A stretch of DNA of 64,000 bases from Elmis aenea (GCA_947652605.1 OX393577.1:50939494-51003493), one strand, 5' to 3'. Shown: positions 1 through 11,017, counted from the stretch's first letter. Made by a program: numbers and translations. Notes: generated by a model from the sequence alone, not told the origin.

Positions 1-53
1 CGGTCAGGTGTGGTTTTTACATTGGTGCCTAATATTTCTAGCTACGCCACTGG
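1..53 (-). mobile_element. End of a DNA transposon cut by the window edge
   Basis: Read on the minus strand the block starts CCAGTGGCGTAGCTAG. Similar ends occur at 46928 and 25514, reading inwards on the minus strand. The form fits a hAT-like terminus, but the rest lies outside the window and no target duplication can be checked. Confidence 0.4.
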
Positions 54-481
54 TTACTAGTCTTCTTAATGCGATAAGGCATGATAATTAAAACAGCATT
101 TGTATTCACTGCAGTCAACGTGTTTATTTGATATATTTATTCAATTTGAAATTAAACGTATAACATATAGATAGGTAACATAAATAAAAATATCGATCAT
201 AACCCAAACATGTAATTCGTTTTAGTTCAAATCAATCATCGTAGATCAAATATTTACAAACCAAACTTAACCTACCGTCAACATTATGTTTTACTAATTA
301 TCGTGTTCAATATTTAAGGCGTCTGTGTTGTTTATGTACAAAACGTACTTAAAACTGGCGAAAATCGTTTTGTATTGGAAAAAAATATAGCCAACAGTAA
401 ATACCACAGTTTTTTTGTTGTTGTAAAAATAAAGAACCCATACGAACTAAAGCGTGTGTAAAAGATATAAAAGTGGAAACA

Positions 482-1390
482 ATGAACTCGGAGATAGAAG
501 AATGTAAATTACAAATTAATTTAATTAAACCCGAGTATGTACAATCCAGAAGCAATAAATTTCGACTAGAAGATCTGTATGAAAGCACAGAACAAGTTAA
601 ATGTGTAATTGGTGAAGAAAAAATTGAAATAAAAGAAGAAGAACCTTCGGGATATTCGAATAATCCAAGTGACGAGATACAATGTGCTACTAATAAAATA
701 TCGATAAATAGTAAGAAAAATGAGAACAGTGATTATAAAACAGAAGAAATGAAATACTTCGATAAATTAGAGTGTATATTAGAAGACAGAATACTAATTA
801 AAAATGATATTAATGACTTAAATATAGTGTCGAATGTATCAGATCACACTACGATGACTTGTAAATTAGCAATGCCACATGAGAGTGCAATTATTAATGA
901 AGATAACATTTTAAACAACAGTAAAAATTGTTTATTTGAAGTGGTAGAAGTCGAATCAAAAAATGTTATGAACGAGTCAGATCAGGATTCAGATGTTCAT
1001 GTCAAGATTTACACTGGCAAAAAACCTTTTAAATGTGACATTTGTGGTATGAGTTTCAGTCGGAATGGCCAATTAAATGTTCACATTAGGACCCACACTG
1101 TTAAAAAACGTTGTAAATGTGACATTTGTGGAAAATGTTTAAGTACGAAAGGCAATTTGAAGATTCATATTAGGACCCACAATGGAGAAAAACCGTTTAC
1201 ATGTAACATTTGTGGGAGATGTTTCAATCATAAAAGCCATTTAAATAGTCATATTAGGACTCACTCTAGTGAAACACCGTTTAAATGTGACATTTGTGGA
1301 AAATATTTTAGTACGAAAGGCAATTTAAGGGGTCATATTAAGACCCACATTCGTAAATGCTATGATTGTGACATTTGTGGGAATTGTTAG
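482..1390 (+). CDS. Truncated C2H2 zinc-finger protein, paralogue 1
   Basis: This reads as a 302-residue nuclear DNA-binding protein of unknown target. ATG at 482 is chosen because it matches the start of the paralogue at 2565 (MNSEIEECK against MNSELEESK). The N-terminal ~180 residues are acidic and hold an IKEE sequence that fits the SUMO-site consensus. Four complete C2H2 fingers follow (about residues 182-293, C-X2-C-X12-H-X3-H), and a fifth stops after its cysteine pair at TAG 1388-1390. Linkers are degenerate (TVKK, NGEK, SSET, IRKC) compared with the TGEK linkers of the paralogue. Recognisable but broken fingers continue downstream to about 1790, so this is probably a decaying or shortened gene. 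No intron is evident. It could still be expressed as a four-finger protein. Confidence 0.75.
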   Translation: MNSEIEECKLQINLIKPEYVQSRSNKFRLEDLYESTEQVKCVIGEEKIEIKEEEPSGYSNNPSDEIQCATNKISINSKKNENSDYKTEEMKYFDKLECILEDRILIKNDINDLNIVSNVSDHTTMTCKLAMPHESAIINEDNILNNSKNCLFEVVEVESKNVMNESDQDSDVHVKIYTGKKPFKCDICGMSFSRNGQLNVHIRTHTVKKRCKCDICGKCLSTKGNLKIHIRTHNGEKPFTCNICGRCFNHKSHLNSHIRTHSSETPFKCDICGKYFSTKGNLRGHIKTHIRKCYDCDICGNC

Positions 1391-1800
1391 TCATAATGCC
1401 GTTTAAGTGATCGTATTAGGATACACAGTGGTAAAAATCGTTTAAATATGACAGTTCTGGTAAAAGTTTAAGTCGGAATGACCAATTCACGTTCATATTA
1501 GGATCCACACGGGTGAAAAAACGTCATAAATGAGACATTTGTGGAAAAGGTTTTAATCAATATGGTAATTTAAATGTTCATATTCGAACCCACACTGATA
1601 AAAAATCGTTTAAATGTAACATTTGTGAAAAACATTTTAATTCCGGTAGCAGTTTAAATATCCATGTCTGGATAAAAATAGACATTTGTGACAAATAGTA
1701 CAGTTACATTAGACATCTCCATAATCATGAGACAGCATATTGATAAAAAATCATTTAAACGACACATTTGTGATTGATGTTATAGTTGCTTGATCCATTG
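1391..1800 (+). pseudogene. Decayed zinc-finger array downstream of paralogue 1
   Basis: After the stop at 1390 there are about five or six finger remnants in shifting frames. Examples are GDICGKGFNQ-like and CNICEKHFN-like stretches with the HIRTH-type spacer at 1490-1520 and 1580-1600. Frameshifts and stops (for example in the segment near 1530) prevent a continuous reading. They correspond to the later fingers of the intact paralogue, so the ancestral gene here was longer. Confidence 0.75.
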
Positions 1801-1818
1801 TGCTGCTATTGAAACATT

Positions 1819-1824
1819 AATAAA
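1819..1824 (+). terminator. Candidate polyadenylation signal of paralogue 1
   Basis: AATAAA lies about 430 bases after the present stop and just past the last decayed finger, where the end of the ancestral transcript would be expected. Confidence 0.35.
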
Positions 1825-2334
1825 CATGTTTTAAAAGGAAACCATATTTTTTAAAATATCTCTTAAAATTGGCGTAAAGATGCGTAAATATATGCTCAAT
1901 TTAAATCTGAAAAAAAAAAGTGACATGGCTTTCTTGGTTCAGAGGCTTTTGAGGAAATGCGAAAAAAAATTATGTTAGATTTTTTTTCAATTTTCTTTAC
2001 ATTTAAAGATGTTGCAAAACTAAAAGAACATCTTCAAAGCAATTTATTAATCTTTATATTCTAAGAATATTTTACTTCAGACATTTCGTCTATTTGGAAC
2101 TACGAGGTTGGATTGAAATATTTCTGAAATGGCCACTAAGGGGTATTTTTTTTTACAAATATTTTTATGTCGTTATATTGGCAATATCAACCGTGTTTCG
2201 AATCTGAAGAAAATATTACAGCTAGACCATTAGAAATTAGAGAAGAATACATTCCTATATCCTAGATATATCTAAATAATCTGCCCAGGCTTTACGTAGT
2301 CACTTAGCTAATTATTTTATATCAGAATTTCCTT
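1825..2334. other. Spacer between zinc-finger copies
   Basis: AT-rich spacer with poly-T runs. I see no open frame or recognisable repeat here apart from the start of the duplicated 5' flank at about 2335. Confidence 0.5.
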
Positions 2335-2564
2335 TTAGTTCAAATTAATCGTCGTAGATCAAATACACACGAACCTAACGTCAACATTATGGTTTACTAG
2401 TCGTGTTCAATATTTATGGCGTTTGCGTTGTTCAGGTATAAATCATACTTAAAACTGGTAAAAATCATTTTATATTATAAAAAAATCTAGCCAACAGTAA
2501 ACACCACTTTTTTTTTTGTAAATATAAAGAACCCATACGAACTGAAGCGTGTGTTAAAGAAACG

Positions 2565-4136
2565 ATGAACTCAGAGCTAGAAGAAAGTAAATTACAAATT
2601 AATTTAATTAAACCCGAGTATGTACAATCAAGAAGCAATAATTTTCAACTAGAAGACATATATGTAAGCACAGAAAAAATTAAATATGTAATTGGTGAAG
2701 AAAAAATTGAAATAAAAGAAGAACCTTCGGGATATTGGAATAATCCAAGTGACGAGTTACAATCCCCTACTAATAAAATATCGATAAATAGTAAGGAAAA
2801 TGAGAACAGTGATTATAAAACAGAAGAAATGAAATACTTCGATAAATTAGAGTGTATATTAGAAGACGGAATAATAATTAAAAATGATATTAATGACTTG
2901 AATATAGTATCGAATGTATCAGATCAAACCACGATGACTTGTAAATTAGAAATGCCACATGAGATTGCAATTAATGAAGATAAAATAATTGTAAATAACA
3001 GTAAAAATTGTTTATTTGAAGTGGTAGAATTAAAAAATATGAACGCGTCAGATCTGAATTCAAATGTTCATATCAAGATTCACACTGATGAAAAAACGTT
3101 TAAATGTGATATTTGTGGTAAAAGTTTCAGTCGGAATGGCCAATTAAATGTTCATATTAGGACCCACACTGGAGAAAAACGTTATGAATGTGACATTTGT
3201 GGGAAACGTTTCAGTCGGACTGACCATTTAAATGTTCATATTAGGACCCACACTGGTGAAAAATGTTACAAATGTAACATTTGTGGTAAAAGTTTCAGTC
3301 GGAATGACCAATTAAATGTTCATATTAGGACCCACACTGGTGAAAAACGTTATGAATGTGACATTTGTGGGAAATGTTTCAGTCGGAATGATCAATTAAA
3401 TGTTCATATTAGGACCCACACTGGAGAAAAACCGTTTAAATGTGACGTTTGTAAGAGATGTTTCAATCATAAAAGCCATTTAAATAGTCATTTTAAGACT
3501 CACATTGGTGAAAAACAGTTTAAATGTGACATTTGTGGTAAAAGTTTTAGTCGAAATAGCTATTTAACTGTTCATATTAGGACCCACACTGGCGAAAACC
3601 CTTATGAATGTGATATATGTGGGAAACGTTTTATTATGAAATCCATTTTAAAGGTTCATATTAAGACCCATGGAGAAAAAGCGTTTAAATGTGACATTTG
3701 TGGGAAATGTGTCAGTCATAAAAGCCATTTAAAGAGTCATATTAGGACCCACACTGGTGAAAAACGTTATGAATGTGGCGTTTGTGGGAAATGTTTTCGT
3801 ACAAAAGGCAATTTAAAGGTTCATATTAAGACCCATAGAGAAAAACCGTTTAAATGTGATATTTGTGGTGAAAGTTTCAGTCGTAATGGCAATTTAAATA
3901 GTCATATTAGGACCCATACTGGTGAAAAACATTATAAATGTTACATTTGTGGTAAAAGTTTCAGTCGGAATGACAAATTAACTGTTCATATGAGGACCCA
4001 CACTGGTAAAAAACGTTATAAACAGGGACAGAACGAAACGAAAACGTCAAACGATATTACCCGATTTTTTTTTAAGAACGAAAATGTAAACGAAAACGAA
4101 ATTATTACTTTTTGTTCAAGAACAAAAACGAAATAA
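2565..4136 (+). CDS. C2H2 zinc-finger protein with 11 fingers and transposon-derived tail
   Basis: This is a 523-residue single-exon protein, probably a nuclear DNA-binding factor with unknown target. Residues 1-178 are acidic, with IEIKEEPSG giving a SUMO-type IKEE site. Residues about 179-481 hold 11 C2H2 fingers with mostly canonical TGEK linkers. The linkers before fingers 8 and 10 are shortened (HGEK, HREK). Fingers 3 and 4 share the same helix (RNDQLNV), suggesting internal finger duplication. From codon ~487 (base 4023) the frame enters a hAT transposon whose terminal repeat starts CAGGGACAGAACG. The last ~37 residues, the TAA stop and an overlapping AATAAA come from it. The original C-terminus may therefore be lost. 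The ATG at 2565 aligns with the paralogue at 482. The finger region is confident; whether the tail is translated is inferred. Confidence 0.88.
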   Translation: MNSELEESKLQINLIKPEYVQSRSNNFQLEDIYVSTEKIKYVIGEEKIEIKEEPSGYWNNPSDELQSPTNKISINSKENENSDYKTEEMKYFDKLECILEDGIIIKNDINDLNIVSNVSDQTTMTCKLEMPHEIAINEDKIIVNNSKNCLFEVVELKNMNASDLNSNVHIKIHTDEKTFKCDICGKSFSRNGQLNVHIRTHTGEKRYECDICGKRFSRTDHLNVHIRTHTGEKCYKCNICGKSFSRNDQLNVHIRTHTGEKRYECDICGKCFSRNDQLNVHIRTHTGEKPFKCDVCKRCFNHKSHLNSHFKTHIGEKQFKCDICGKSFSRNSYLTVHIRTHTGENPYECDICGKRFIMKSILKVHIKTHGEKAFKCDICGKCVSHKSHLKSHIRTHTGEKRYECGVCGKCFRTKGNLKVHIKTHREKPFKCDICGESFSRNGNLNSHIRTHTGEKHYKCYICGKSFSRNDKLTVHMRTHTGKKRYKQGQNETKTSNDITRFFFKNENVNENEIITFCSRTKTK

Positions 4137-4137
4137 A
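4132..4137 (+). terminator. AATAAA overlapping the zinc-finger stop codon
   Basis: The hexamer includes the TAA stop at 4134-4136 and lies in the hAT element. The same sequence is conserved in the other hAT copy, so it is transposon-supplied. Use as a polyadenylation site is inferred. Confidence 0.4.
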
Positions 4138-4400
4138 TATTTTCTAAAACCGGTTTTATCACTATTTAAATTTTATTAAACACAAACGCGAATTTAGCTT
4201 CTATTCCAGGGAGACTCTACGAGGCAGTAAAAAATCTCACTTGAAATAAGTGAGCTTTACTTTTCTCCATATACATATATGTATAAACAACTTTATTGTT
4301 TATACTTGCAATTTCGTGTAACACAAGTAACGGTACAGATATTATTTATTTCTAATTTGTTGATTAGATGATCAATATAGAATAAATACTTGATTGGATA

Positions 4401-5081
4401 TACATGGTGGTCCACTTAGAAGGGCCACTATTGGGATCGCGTAAACGGTAAAAGCTAAAAAAATGTTTAAATTAGACAAATTGTTTCCCTTTCTGAGATC
4501 TATTCCGTGATGCTTTAAGGTTTTATTAACATTCCATAGCACGCTAGATAATAAACAAAAATCAAAATGGACATTTTTTAAAAATTGTTACTCGGTTATA
4601 ACTGATGGTACTAAACTATTTTTGGGGAGAAAGTTGTAGATTTTTACGCACTGTAAAATGAAAACATTCATTTGTTTTAATATTGTTTGAATTCATTGCA
4701 CTTATTTGTTTTGAGCTTAAATATCAAAATAAATACCTTTAACCTTATATAACTAAAAAGCGGGGAAAAAATGCTTTTTCATGAAGTCATAGAAAACTAT
4801 GGTTTCCATTTAAAACAAGTTTGTAATTTTTCTAAGAATTTAAACAATATTAAAACAAATAAATATTTTAATTTTACAGTGCATAAAAATATCTACAACT
4901 TTTTCGCCCATTTTGATTTTTGTTTATTATCTAGCGTGCCATGGAACTTTTTTGTTTAAATTAAAGCATCACTGAATAGGACTCAGAATAGAAAGGGGAA
5001 CAATTTGTCTAATTTACTTCTTTGTAGCTCTTATCGTTTACGAGATCCCAATAGTGGCCCTTTTATGTGGACCATCCTGTA
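4401..5081. mobile_element. Palindromic mariner-like foldback element A
   Basis: The two halves are inverted copies. Ends read TACATGGTGGTCCACTT and the inverted AAGTGGACCACC form at 5063-5081, with arms of roughly 250-300 bases. It sits at a TA dinucleotide inside the hAT copy. The other hAT copy near 49480 reads straight through this point, giving a clean empty site with TA duplication. The short frame at 4771-4959 lies in the loop and arm and shows no protein signature. Confidence 0.85.
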
Positions 5082-5233
5082 TATTATTAATGTGTATGTT
5101 GTATTTGCGTTTTGATTTATTAAAAGTAAAATGTATTCTTGCTGCGCAAAGAACTAATGTAAAAGAAGATTTATTGGATGATGTGTTGCTAGTAAGATTA
5201 AATGAAATGTGAAAATGTATATTGTATGGTATG

Positions 5234-6442
5234 TACAGGGTGGTCCAAATTCGATGGGATTGCATGGATATCTCGGTTAATATTTAAGATAGAGAAACGG
5301 TTAAATTACCAAAAATGTGCAGTTTTTTAAGAAAAACTCAGAACCGTTTTCAAAAATATTCTATCACTTCCGGTTTTCGAGTTATCGAATAAAAAGTGTT
5401 TTTTTGTCATATTAATAATGTGTCATATCTCCGTTATTGTTGTAAATATCAAAAATATTTATTAAGATTATTTTTGGATATTTTTATGTTGAATTTGATT
5501 ATACTAAAAAAAAAATTTTTACGCTCGCCGTTAAAAAGTTATGACACAAACTTACCTTTTTTTAAATAGAAACGATAGTTGGCTATGACCTATTTAAATT
5601 CCTCATTTTTTTCTCATTCCAAATATATAAGGGTCGATGTATTTATTTTTAATAATACGCAAGTTATGAAGGTTTTTTAGGTTTTTTTTCTAAGAAAATC
5701 ATAGTAGGCTATGAAAACAAAAACCAAACAAGGTGTAAAACCTTGCAAAACTCATGTGGTACAAGTTACCAAGGTTTTTTAATTTGTTGTGGAGATAAAC
5801 ATTGTAAATATTTGAAAATAAGAAAACAACGATATAGTCGGTATCAGCAGTAATGTAGGATTATGTTGTTTATCTTATGTTCAAAAAAATTCGTATTTAT
5901 CTCAATAACAAATTAAAAAACCTTGGTAACTTGTACCACATGAGTTTTATAAGGTTTTACACCTTGTTTATTTTTTGTTTTCACAGCCTACTATGATTTT
6001 CTTTTAAAAAAAAACTAAAAAACCTTCATAACTTGCGTATTGTTGAAAATAAATACATCAACCCTTATATATTTGAAATGAGAAAAAAATGAGGAATTTA
6101 AATAGGTCATAGCCAACTATCGTTTCCATTTAAAAAAAGGTAAGTTTGTGTCATAACTTTTTAACGGCGAGCGTAATTTTTTTTTTTTAGTATAATCAAA
6201 TTCAACATAAAAATAATCTTAATAAATATTTTTGATATTTACAACAATAACGGAGATATGACACATTATTAATATGACAAAAAAACACTTTTTATTCGAA
6301 AACCGGGAATGATAAAATATTTTTGAAAACGGTTCTGAGTTTGTCTCAAAAACCTGCACATTTTTGGTAATTTAACCGTTTCTCTATCTTAAATATTAAC
6401 CGAGATACCCATGCAATCCCATCGAATTTGGACCACCCTGTA
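5234..6442. mobile_element. Palindromic mariner-like foldback element B
   Basis: This is a nearly perfect giant palindrome of about 1.2 kb centred near 5840, with ends TACAGGGTGGTCCAAATT and its inverse. Arms are close to 590 bases each. The hAT copy at 48712-49841 has the uninterrupted site GGTATGTACAAACT near 49340, so the element inserted at TA and duplicated it. No coding remnant is visible in the small loop. A related element starts at 22776. Confidence 0.9.
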
Positions 6443-6658
6443 CAAACTTTTAAGTTAGAGTATATTTCAATTTTATTTTTTATATATTATTAATGTGTAT
6501 GTTTTATTTGCGTTTAGAGTAAATATAAGTTTTTTTTTAAATATCCTGTTTTATTTATAACATTCATGTAAACATTTTAGTGAATTGTCCACTTGAATTA
6601 ATTCTTTTGTATTTTTAAATAATTGCAGCAGGATATAATTTAATTCCAAAATTGCAGT

Positions 6659-7808
6659 TTAATGGCAAACTCCTCTGATTTTTTTTTATCAGATCGCCCC
6701 ACACTCCTCACAAACTTATTTTTAATAAAGATAAAAACTTTCACTATTAATATCTATTTAGGTAAAAGAAATATAAACATAATATTACCATACATTTAAA
6801 AAAAGTAATACTATTTCGGTCAAAATTAAAAAAAAAAAACGGAAAAACATCAGCTTCTGTTTTAAAGTTATTTTATTGTTGCTTGTTCAAAAAGCTCAAA
6901 AGTTATAAACAAAAAGCATACATTACTACGAATTCCTTCAATAGCATGCGTACAGCGTACACATTAATATTTTCTTACGAAAACGCGTATGTCCGCACCA
7001 CAAGCGCGCAATTGACAACCCTATAACACCCACGCAAAGACGTTTTACAACAAAATGACAATGAATCACGTTTTCTCAGCTTCTCACATGTTATTATTGT
7101 CGGCGTGGTCAGATTTCACAGGAAAATGAGTACGGAATGTTTTTTTTTTTTAAACGGACAAACGCGAAATCAACCGGGACATCTTGGAAACCAGGACGTA
7201 CGGTGGGCCTACTTATACGTGAAAGCATATGATATTTGATGCATACGTTGTGCTAGTGCTATAATATTTCAACATAAGTTTGCGATTACACTACTGATTG
7301 CTCTTCATATTAAATTGGACAAGGTTACAGTTTAGTTAGTATTATTATGTAGTTCACATTACATACTGCTGCTGTCGAAACTTCTAGTCGCTTTTGTTGA
7401 TCGTGAACGTTTTTGTTGAAATGCAATAATTGTACTGTCAAAATGGTTACAGTATCGTGTCTAAAAATCACGATGTGTGCACGTCAAATATGATGTTTAA
7501 CGCTATGTAACAGTAACAGTGATGTAGTGTGTTATAATTTGTGCACTTTAATAAATCATGTCGAACATAAAGCTGGTATTGGTATCGTAAATAATGAATC
7601 ATCACAAAAAAATTATTTTTAATATAATTATTTACAACAATAACATGCGTTGTTTGTTACATATGAACGATATTTAAATATGTATTTTGCAATTGAGTGG
7701 TTAAGCGTCTTTTTAAGAATGATTGTGCAATTGGAAATGTGAGATTATTGAACTATCTATAAATAAAAGAAATTTATAAATATCTCTAGCGCAAATCTAT
7801 ATCTTCTT
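6659..7808. other. AT-rich spacer without recognised gene
   Basis: A less AT-rich patch lies at about 6950-7210 (ACGCGTATGTCC, GCACCACAAGCGCGC). No splice-compatible frame or known repeat was identified. A short block near 6677 (TTATCAGATCGCCCC) recurs inverted near 44050, hinting at another dispersed repeat. Confidence 0.4.
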
Positions 7809-8129
7809 TCTATATATATAAAAGAGCTTGTTTGTTTGTTTGTTTGTTTGTTCGCTATAGAATTCTAGGTCCGTTAACCGATCGGGTCCAAATTTTGTAC
7901 AATTACTATTTAGGACCCAACGGATCAGACGTCGTACAAAGGACAGCCGGGAACGGCCGGGAACGGCCGGAAACGTCTGGGAACGTCCGCCGAGCGCGAG
8001 CGCGCAGCGCGAGTAGTCTGTGATTGATAATCTGAGAACGTCCGCCGGGCGCGAGCGCGGAGCGCGAGTAGTCTGTGATTGATAAAAGAGAATTGTAATC
8101 ACCCGTGCAACGCCGGGTCAATCAGCTAG
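7809..8129 (+). mobile_element. Short non-autonomous Helitron 1
   Basis: The 5' end is TCTATATATATAAAAG followed by a (GTTT)n run. The 3' end has the hairpin ACCCG-TGCAACG-CCGGGT placed eight bases before CTAG, the standard Helitron terminus. A GC-rich core holds about 1.5-2 copies of a ~65 base unit (7979-8085) with GCGCGAG motifs. It shares both ends with the element at 38627-39154, which lies on the other strand. It has no Rep/helicase gene, and the short frames on both strands are by-products. Confidence 0.85.
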
Positions 8130-8990
8130 TAAATGATAAAAGTACAATTTTTATTATAAAACCATCAAAGAATTTATTTTTCTTGTTTTGACGGTAGCAA
8201 AAACGGTGATGAGATTTTTTTTAAAGATAATGTTTTGTTTTTATAGGGGTGATCCGCTTTGAAATGGATCACACTGTATATAAAGAAATGATTAAAAATT
8301 TGACTCTATATTCAAATTAAATTAAGTTAAAATTTGTACTCTACTAAAAAAAAACTACAAACTTAATAAATTAAAATGTCATTCTAGCATTATATCTTTA
8401 AAATCAATAAATTCTGTCAAAATTCAAAAACACATTTGTTGTAAATTGTAAGAACTTGGGTTGGTCTGTTTACTGCCTACTGCGGCAAAGAACCACTTTG
8501 GATGTTTTGTTTCTATAAAATTTAAACATTTACTCGGAGTCACTACATTTTTGCCGACTCCGACTCCACTGACCAGAAATTCCTCCCAAACTCCGAATCC
8601 GACTCCGCAGCCCTGATGCAGGGTGTCCAAATTTGAAGCTCAACATGGGAATTTCGCTTTTCGTAAGAGTTGCGAAGTTGGTTACTTTGCAGCAAAGTTG
8701 TGTAATTTGGCGCTAAATGTAACTAATAATATATACCGATACCTGAACCGAACCAAAATTGGAACCAAAAACGAAACGAACTGTTGCTTTTTTTTATTAA
8801 CCGTGAAGCGGAACTGACCCTTAATAAAAAAAGAAATAGAACCGACAGTTGTGACCGGTTCAAGCTGTTCCTACCGGTTCATGCAACGATTTTGATAGAT
8901 GATATTTTTAATGCTAATGCCTATTATTGATTCAAAGAAGATTGTAATGATTTAAAAATATAAATAACTAGATTAAAAAGTCATTCATAA
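8130..8990. other. Mosaic of transposon ends
   Basis: At 8247-8283 there is a mariner-like right end (GGATCACACTGTATA). At 8530-8614 there is a minus-strand terminus CAGGGCTGCGGAGTCGG with repeated GGAGTCGG, typical of a hAT family. At 8617 a new mariner-like left end (CAGGGTGTCCAAATTTG) begins. From 8740 to 8880 the sequence is rich in GAACCGAACC-type motifs like those near hAT termini elsewhere in the window. None is complete. Confidence 0.45.
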
Positions 8991-9170
8991 AGCGAGAGCA
9001 CTTTACTCATGCGAATATTTCTAAAATCGCTAAAATCTAGTGTCATGAATCTTTATTGAACTTTTTTTTTCACTTAAAATTAGTTTCAAACCATACACCA
9101 CCTTTTCTCAGTATTAAAATTTTCCGAGAAATCAATAATAAAAAACTTTTTGGTGTAACAACGTAAAATT
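8990..9170. repeat. Dispersed repeat copy shared with 35.8-36.6 kb
   Basis: The blocks AGCACTTTACT, AAAATCGCTAAAATCTAGTG and the run to TAATAAAAAACTTTTTGGTG match the inverted segment at about 36420-36590. This is one arm of a repeat family whose complete form was not identified. Confidence 0.6.
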
Positions 9171-10195
9171 TTGTATTAGGTAAGTCACTATTCATTTCCC
9201 ATGATTTTTTTTGTAATTCTTAACATAAGGACACTCTCTTGCGAATATAAAAAATTATAAAAAAAAAGAGTTCTTACAAAATAAAATCGCTCCGTTCTAA
9301 GATTATTTAAAAAAAATATTGTTTCATTTTAAATTAATATATTACATATTTTTGCCACGCACATAAGAAGTGTTATTGGTTATGTTAGTTAAATAATTTC
9401 TTAAAGCATCATATTATTTGTTGAATGCACTCGTAATAGATACAGTTTATATGTAAATTAGAAATGTTCTCGAACCTTTTAAATAAACAAGATTTCAATT
9501 TTCGTAATTTATCGTAAACTAATTATAAATATATTTTTTCGCACGTCGTCGCCAATCTCGTAAAATTTCACAGCAGTAAACAATTTCAGTAAAATTATAT
9601 TACTGCTTGGTACGTCTGTGGTGATAAAATACTCACGGTAGTGAATTCGTATGTGGTAATAATGTAGTAGATTATCCGGTAATGTAAAGCCATTTATTAA
9701 AACTAAGACGTCTGTTATTCAAGTAATGCCGTACACAACACGACCAATAAGTTATTTTTATAATATCGCATACAATGTAACAAAGCGTATACGTAATAGT
9801 AAAAAATTCATTGAAGTGTTCGTTTAATTGTGTAATTGTGTGGGAGTGAAATTTAAATTGTTTGAAACTATAATGTCGACCCGTTCTGATATATATGCGT
9901 CTGCACATATGTAAATAAATAAAACGACTTTGCAAAATGTAATTAAGTGAACAGCAAGGTGTTACGCAAAAATATAAACGAAATTGTGCAAACAAAATAT
10001 GTCTCAGTATTGCAAAAAGAATTGCAGAATAAGAGTGGAATAAGTGTTCCACAACCCCTCTTTTAAAAACCTAAATTATTACATGATTTAAAAGCAACGT
10101 TTTTAAAAGTTAGAAATCATATATTTAAACCGCAATGAATTTATTAATTCTTTCTGCAAAAAAGCAATTTTTAAAGAAACTAATTTGTTGCTACA
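9171..10195. other. AT-rich spacer without recognised gene
   Basis: A 126-codon minus-strand frame at 9672-10052 begins with GTG, not ATG, and is rich in aromatic and cysteine codons without any motif. I do not consider it a gene. Nothing else was recognised. Confidence 0.4.
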
Positions 10196-10378
10196 AATTT
10201 TCAAATTTTTTTATTTAGTCTCAAGTTCTGTTGAATTGTGCTGACTTTGTTCCACGTTTTTCTGTCCTTTGCTAACTTTTCTATCGCTTTCCATTGGAGG
10301 CACCTATCCATTGCTGCTTTTTTAACGTTGTCTTGCCAGGTTTTCTCAGTCTTGCCTCTTTTGTTTTTTCCTTGTATA

Positions 10379-11017
10379 AGGTTTGTTCCAACAAGCCGTT
10401 TAAAACCAATCCACGAATCAATGCATGAACTGTTTTATTCGCATGCGTGAACTATGTACTAATAAATGTATTGCCCAGCATTAACCGTTGTTGGAACGCT
10501 TTTACGACTGGCCTAACTGTAAATGACATTTGCGTCTATTGGGTTCATAGAAATGAGCGCATCGCAAGGGTAAACACTAGGGGTGGGCAATATATTCCGA
10601 TATATCGATATTTCGTGGTATGGACAAGAAAAAAAGGGCGAGAAGCTTTTTTTAAATTTAGGTCACCAGTCTCTTTTTTCAGTTTTTTACTTTTTATTAT
10701 TTATTCGATATCGCCCACCCCTAGTAAACACCTTAAGAATCTAGCACTAAATGGGATTTGGAGAGCGATGCACAGCTACCTGAGCTCACGTTAGTTATGA
10801 ACTGCGCATGCGTCTAAAAATCCCGGCAACAATTCGTCCTCTAGTTCATGTACTGTTCTGATCGTCTGCAAACCCGTTCATGTATCATTTTTATTGTTTA
10901 TGGAACGTATTACTGACCGTCCCGTGAACTCTCAGAGACTGTGATGGAACGCGATATTGATACTGCGCACACTCGTGACCGTTTACTGGATCGTCCAAGT
11001 AGATGATGGAATAAACC
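10379..11017. mobile_element. DNA transposon of about 640 bases inside a LINE
   Basis: The short terminal inverted repeats are AGGTTTGTTCCA and TGGAATAAACC. The flanks read TATA on both sides (10375-10378 and 11018-11021), a likely 4-base target duplication, or 3 bases if the boundary is shifted. It has no transposase frame; the 115-codon frame at 10447-10794 runs across a nested hAT and is meaningless. Superfamily not assigned. Confidence 0.65.
10578..10723. mobile_element. hAT MITE of 146 bases with perfect 8-base duplication
   Basis: The termini are TAGGGGTGGGC and its inverse GCCCACCCCTA. The direct repeat GTAAACAC lies at 10570-10577 and 10724-10731. The sequence TATCGATATTTCG lies just inside. 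It is nested within the 10379-11017 element. Confidence 0.9.

Larger units (their letters stand above)
222..4022 (+). repeat. Tandem duplication carrying two zinc-finger genes
   Basis: Unit 1 (about 222-1830) and unit 2 (about 2335-4022) align from a shared 5' flank, beginning TTTTAGTTCAAAT, through the start codon, the acidic N-terminal region and the finger array. The flank includes about 230-260 bases upstream of each ATG, so promoter and 5' leader were copied with the gene. The offset is about 2.1 kb. The copies differ by many substitutions and small indels, so the duplication is not very recent. Confidence 0.85.
4023..6658 (-). mobile_element. hAT non-autonomous element, copy 1, split by two mariner insertions
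   Basis: It aligns on the opposite strand with the complete copy at 48712-49841. The terminal repeat CAGGGACAGAACG at 4023 abuts the zinc-finger frame. Shared landmarks are an ACCGGTTTT block near 4150, a GAGCTTTACTTTTCTCC block near 4250 and a TGCAATTTCGTGTAACAC block near 4310. The copy is interrupted at 4401-5081 and 5234-6442. Similarity fades near 6658, so about 560 bases corresponding to the other end are missing. No open frame suggests a transposase. Confidence 0.85.

Noticed and set aside
9672..10052. 126-codon minus-strand frame
   Set aside because: It starts with GTG, has no motif and has no splice-site or promoter support.
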